A DNA stretch of 35,585 nucleotides from an uncultured Prevotellaceae bacterium (GTDB taxonomy: Bacteria; Bacteroidota; Bacteroidia; Bacteroidales; Bacteroidaceae). Shown piece by piece: positions 32,722 through 35,585 of this stretch. Position 1 is the stretch's first letter; each line of letters starts with the position of its first letter. The stretch is from assembly GCA_947168045.1 (NCBI GenBank), contig CAMVKN010000040.1:1-35585 (forward strand). The letters run 5' to 3'. A program made the position numbers and the translations under genes. A model generated the notes under the pieces. That model was given only the letters and a program-made list of their open reading frames with translations, searched no databases and was not told where the DNA came from.

Positions 32722-32759
32722 CAAAGGTACTCATTTCTGAGCAATTTTTAGTAATTTTG
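32722..32759. promoter_or_regulatory. Divergent -7 elements for the tautomerase and the flavin-reductase remnant
   Basis: - strand TACCTTTG at 32729-32722 faces the tautomerase gene; + strand TAATTTTG at 32752-32759 faces the gene at 32781. The two start regions are about 25 bases apart, so they are likely to interfere with or share regulators. Confidence 0.6.
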
Positions 32760-32780
32760 CCCTCATTATTAGGATAGTTT

Positions 32781-33246
32781 ATGAAGAAAGGTAATTTTAT
32801 CAGTCTTATTGCCGCCATATTATTGTTTATGGCAGGCGTTCCTGCATCAGCTCAGGAAGAGAATGGGTTTAAGTCGTTTCAGGTAGAAAAAGGATTTGAG
32901 GACAACGGCTTTCAGTGGTTTCGTGATGCCCAGCTTCTGTGTGCTGGAAACAAGGTTAAAAGCAATGCCATGACGATTGGATGGGGTGGCATAGGAACGC
33001 TCTGGAGAAAGACGGCTTTGACGGTATATGTCGCGGAGAAGCGTTATACCAAAGCGTTCATGGATGATGCCGAGTATTTTACCGTGATGTCTTTCGACGT
33101 AGAGGATAGCAAAGTGTTGAACTACATGGGAACAAAGAGCGGGCGTGACGGCGATAAGGCTCAAGAATATGTATGCCAATTTCCCTGCTGGGCTTCACAC
33201 CATGTACATCGGAGAAGTTGTCAATGCCTGGAAGAAAGACTTGTAG
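32781..33246 (+). pseudogene. Decayed exported flavin-reductase-like gene
   Basis: The gene starts with a signal peptide (MKKGNFISLIAAILLFMAGVPASAQ). The next 100 residues fit the flavin-reductase/FMN-binding split barrel: 'DAQLLCAGNKVKSNAMTIGW', 'GGIGTLWRKTALTVYV', 'YFTVMSFD' and 'NYMGTKSGRDGDKA'. After that the frame turns into unrelated, Cys/Arg-rich residues. In the +1 frame the expected C-terminus 'NFPAGLHTMYIGEVVNAWKK' is found from 33178 and stops at 33246. The middle (about 40 residues in relatives) is missing, so an internal deletion also changed the frame. The protein should be non-functional. Confidence 0.75.
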
Positions 33247-33360
33247 AACCAGGACCTCAGGGACTCTTTCGCAGGTGCTTCAGGATAGGCCCGAACCAGC
33301 GTCCCTGATTAGCAGCAACATGAAGCAGGACTTGTGGCAAATCTTAAGAGATTGTAAGGA

Positions 33361-34245
33361 ATGATGGATAACCAGCAAGAGATTCGTGAGGCTATGGGCA
33401 ACGACGTGCTGACTCAGAACTTTGGGAGTGAGTTTAGGAAATGTCTTGGAACAGAGTTAGGCATAAGATACGCTCTTTTCTTTGACATCGACGGGACTCT
33501 GGTGAGCTTCAAGACCCACGAAATCCCAGCATCTACTATATATGCTCTTACACAAGCAAAGGCTAATGGCCATAAAGTGTTCATCTCAACGGGCCGCCCT
33601 CCACTGATTATCACTAATCTTGGAGCCATTGAGCATCTGATAGACGGCTATGTGACCATCAACGGAGCCTTGTGCTTTGTCGGCAATGAAATTGTCCGGT
33701 GCAAGGATATTCCTAAAGAGGCAGTAATGACCGTAGTAGAGGATGCACAGGAGAAGGACTACGGACTGATTGTCGTAGGAGAAAAAGATGTGGCTGTATT
33801 CGACCCGCATGGAGAGGTAGACAGAATCTTTCGTGGGGAGATAGCCGTGGAGAACTTTGACAAGGCAAGACCTTTGGATGTGGTTCTCCAACAACGAATC
33901 CTGCAGTTGACGCCATTCTTTCCAGAAGAATACGAGAGTGACTTCATGGAGCGTATTCCAAGCTGTACCTCTGGCCGATGGCATCCCGCATTTACGGACA
34001 TTACGGCAAAAGGGGCAGACAAGGGAGAGGGACTCTTGACTTTAGCTGCTCACTTAGGGCTGAATCCTCAATATACAATGGCTTTTGGCGATGGTGGCAA
34101 TGACATTTCCATGATAAGGACTGCCGGTATCGGCGTCGCTATGGGTAATGCGCTTGAATCGCTAAAGAGAGAGGCTGACTACACAACCACCTCCGTTGAT
34201 CATGACGGGGTTTTGTGTGCTTTGCAAAAATACGGTTTAATATGA
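33361..34245 (+). CDS. HAD superfamily (Cof-type) phosphatase
   Basis: The protein has 294 aa. The Cof-like phosphatase signature begins at 'YALFFDIDGTLVSF' (nucleophile motif DxDGT at 42-46), followed by 'VFISTGRPP' (motif II), 'GADKGEGL' (motif III Lys) and 'AFGDGGNDISM' (motif IV). It likely dephosphorylates a sugar phosphate or flavin-type metabolite in the cytoplasm. About 35 residues precede the usual start of the family, and no closer ATG exists in frame; this leader sequence may come from a decayed upstream gene. The end overlaps the next GNAT gene by 4 bases (ATGA), making a three-gene operon. Confidence 0.92.
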   Translation: MMDNQQEIREAMGNDVLTQNFGSEFRKCLGTELGIRYALFFDIDGTLVSFKTHEIPASTIYALTQAKANGHKVFISTGRPPLIITNLGAIEHLIDGYVTINGALCFVGNEIVRCKDIPKEAVMTVVEDAQEKDYGLIVVGEKDVAVFDPHGEVDRIFRGEIAVENFDKARPLDVVLQQRILQLTPFFPEEYESDFMERIPSCTSGRWHPAFTDITAKGADKGEGLLTLAAHLGLNPQYTMAFGDGGNDISMIRTAGIGVAMGNALESLKREADYTTTSVDHDGVLCALQKYGLI

Positions 34246-34766
34246 AAGAGAAACAGATAACAGCAGCATGCGCCAATGACGAGCGGTTGAAGAATCTCTA
34301 TGAGGTGTCTTTCCCTGATGACGAGAAGATACCTTGGGATGACCTGATGCGATTGATAGATGAAATGCACCTTGACTTCACCGCCTATTATGATGGTGAG
34401 GCTTTTGTCGGATTCACAATCGTATATCCCAGGCCCACTGTCAACTGGTACTGGTATTTTGCCGTGTTACCAGAACTGAGAGGGAAAGGACTGGGACAGC
34501 AGATTCTAACTCAGCTGATAAAGAAATACGAAGGGCAAGCTTGTGTCCTCGATATGGAATCTCCCTGTCAAGACCCGTGCTCCAACCTTGAACAAAGGAA
34601 ACGTAGGCATGAATTCTATCTCAGGAATGGATTCCGTGATACTAACGTGTTCCGCAAGTTTGATAACACTGAAATGACCGTTATGATGATGGGACCAGGA
34701 GGATTCTCCTTGCAGGACTGGGACGAGATAATTAGCGAATTAAGGCAACATTGGACGTGGGATTGA
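34242..34766 (+). CDS. GNAT family N-acetyltransferase
   Basis: The protein has 174 aa. The ATG at 34242 overlaps the HAD stop; the frame is open to 34215 but that part lies within the upstream gene. The acetyl-CoA loop is 'LPELRGKGLGQQIL' (RGKGLG). Other features: 'WYWYFAVLPELRG', 'VLDMESPC' and 'RRHEFYLRNGF' near the C-terminus, a typical GNAT C-terminal region. Acceptor unknown; cytoplasmic. Followed after one base by the next GNAT gene. Confidence 0.9.
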   Translation: MKEKQITAACANDERLKNLYEVSFPDDEKIPWDDLMRLIDEMHLDFTAYYDGEAFVGFTIVYPRPTVNWYWYFAVLPELRGKGLGQQILTQLIKKYEGQACVLDMESPCQDPCSNLEQRKRRHEFYLRNGFRDTNVFRKFDNTEMTVMMMGPGGFSLQDWDEIISELRQHWTWD

Positions 34767-34767
34767 G

Positions 34768-35406
34768 ATGATAGAGGTACGGGAAGCAACAAAGAACCAG
34801 GCGGCTGAGATAGCACGTCTGATTATGATGGCAATGACTGATGATTGCTGTCTGTATTTCTGTAGTGACGGTTATGGACTGGAGGACTTGACCTCTGGTC
34901 GAGCCTGCTCACGCTCGGCCGAGCAAGCTATCTTGCGCCGCTCTCGCTTACTCGCAGCCTTCCATCAGATGATGACACTGTTAGTGGAACGAGAGGATTC
35001 ACAATACAGTTACAAGAATACGTTGGTTGCTCTCAATGGGGACGACAAAGTGGTTGGCATCTCTGTGAGTTACGATGGTGGTAGGCTTCATGAACTGCGA
35101 AAGGCTTTCATTGAGTCTGCAAAAGAATATATTGGTAAGGATCACTCAGGAATGGATGACGAGACACAGGCTGGAGAACTCTATCTGGATTCGTTGGCTG
35201 TTTTGCCAGAGTATCGTCGTCAAGGTGTCGCCAAACAGTTGATTAGAGCAACAAAAGAAAGGGCTGATGGCATGGGGCTTCCTTGTGTTGGCCTGTTAGT
35301 GGATAAAGGGAATCCGTCTGGAGAAGCATTGTATTCTTCCGTAGGGTTCCGATATGCAAACGATAGTATGTGGGGAGGACACCAGATGAAACACCTTGTC
35401 CTTTAA
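34768..35406 (+). CDS. GNAT family N-acetyltransferase with an in-frame repeat insertion
   Basis: The protein has 212 aa. It is a Gcn5-related acetyltransferase with 'LDSLAVLPEYRRQGVAKQLI' as acetyl-CoA site (RRQGVA) and 'NPSGEALYSSVGFRY' near the C-terminus. Between 'DGYGLEDL' and 'FHQMMTLLVERE', about 23 residues (TSGRACSRSAEQAILRRSRL, LAA) interrupt the family pattern. They are encoded at 34901-34956, a repeat also found in the zinc-ribbon gene. The insert lies in the N-terminal helical part, away from the acetyl-CoA site, so activity may be kept. The gene begins one base after the preceding GNAT stop. Acceptor unknown. Confidence 0.9.
   Translation: MIEVREATKNQAAEIARLIMMAMTDDCCLYFCSDGYGLEDLTSGRACSRSAEQAILRRSRLLAAFHQMMTLLVEREDSQYSYKNTLVALNGDDKVVGISVSYDGGRLHELRKAFIESAKEYIGKDHSGMDDETQAGELYLDSLAVLPEYRRQGVAKQLIRATKERADGMGLPCVGLLVDKGNPSGEALYSSVGFRYANDSMWGGHQMKHLVL
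34901..34956. repeat. In-gene repeat element, copy 2 (inside a GNAT gene)
   Basis: It starts GAGCCTGCTCACGCTCGGC and ends GCTCTCGCTTACTCGCA. It contains a perfect 12-bp palindrome GCTCGGCCGAGC at 34913-34924. It is similar to 32100-32158 at both ends but with a different centre. It has the same window orientation as copy 1, although the two host genes run in opposite directions. Confidence 0.8.
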
Positions 35407-35585
35407 TAAGATTTACAAAAGACAGAAATATGGACACAAAATGAAAGTTTTTATCCCATTTTGCTTGTTTGTATAAATAATTTGTGTATCTTTGCAAAAG
35501 TAACGACGGTTACTGTAATAACGAATACTGTTTTAACGTGAGTTCGACGTAAGAAAAGTGTCCAAAAAGTTGTAGGAGTGAAATA
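35407..35585 (+). promoter_or_regulatory. Predicted promoter region of an unseen downstream gene
   Basis: No ORF starts before the window ends. A -7 element TATCTTTG lies at 35487-35494, with TTTG runs at 35460-35463 and 35468-35471 as possible -33 boxes at imperfect distance. The sequence after it is a leader of at least 90 bases; no hairpin was recognised with confidence. Confidence 0.45.

Noticed and set aside
35243..35497. 84-aa frame on the - strand near the window end
   Set aside because: Overlaps the GNAT gene and a + strand promoter; no protein features.

Overview
The window looks like chromosomal DNA of a gut or rumen Bacteroidales bacterium, most likely Prevotellaceae. Promoters follow the Bacteroidota pattern (TTTG, about 20 bases, TAnnTTTG), Shine-Dalgarno sites are weak, lipoboxes are of Bacteroidota type, and several secreted proteins end in tails that resemble type IX secretion (T9SS) C-terminal domains. 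No rRNA, tRNA, CRISPR array or intact transposase gene was seen.

Region 1 (about 300-15.8 kb, + strand) encodes secreted proteins. It starts with a very large protein with choice-of-anchor-D-like and carboxypeptidase-regulatory-like modules, followed by a small Arg-rich/acidic 68-aa protein. Then come two large multidomain choice-of-anchor-J-like proteins, an Omp28-like protein, a GH53 endo-beta-1,4-galactanase and a Tat-exported aldo/keto reductase with two ferredoxin-like clusters. A strong bidirectional hairpin separates this run from a convergent Sel1-repeat gene.

Region 2 (16.7-20.4 kb, + strand) is a probable operon: a rhodanese lipoprotein, a large lipoprotein of unknown function and a DUF5723-like outer-membrane protein.

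Region 3 (20.4-27.5 kb, - strand) is a pectin-degradation block with PL9, PL1 and PL9 pectate lyases, all with signal peptides. Next to it is a scar holding a truncated PL1, a truncated opposite-strand gene and a truncated periplasmic aldo/keto reductase. With GH53, these enzymes point to degradation of homogalacturonan and galactan side chains. No SusC/SusD pair is present.

Region 4 (27.6-32.7 kb, - strand) carries small accessory genes: a three-gene overlapping module with a DUF3990 (ADP-ribosyltransferase-like) protein and a DUF3791 protein, an SDR oxidoreductase, a hexapeptide acetyltransferase, an AraC regulator split by a frameshift, a GNAT, a zinc-ribbon protein and a 4-oxalocrotonate tautomerase homologue. 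A conserved 65-96 bp promoter-like cassette occurs three times here, each time upstream of a - strand unit. It is a good candidate operator for the AraC regulator.

Region 5 (32.7-35.6 kb, + strand) has a decayed flavin-reductase gene followed by a tight HAD phosphatase-GNAT-GNAT operon. The window ends in a promoter-like region for an unseen gene.

The most unusual feature is repeat invasion of genes. A related element of about 56-59 bp sits in frame inside both the zinc-ribbon gene and the last GNAT gene, read in opposite directions. Another palindromic repeat has extended the C-terminus of the hexapeptide acetyltransferase, and a GAGAGGTGA-type repeat supplies the last residues and stop codon of several secreted-enzyme genes.
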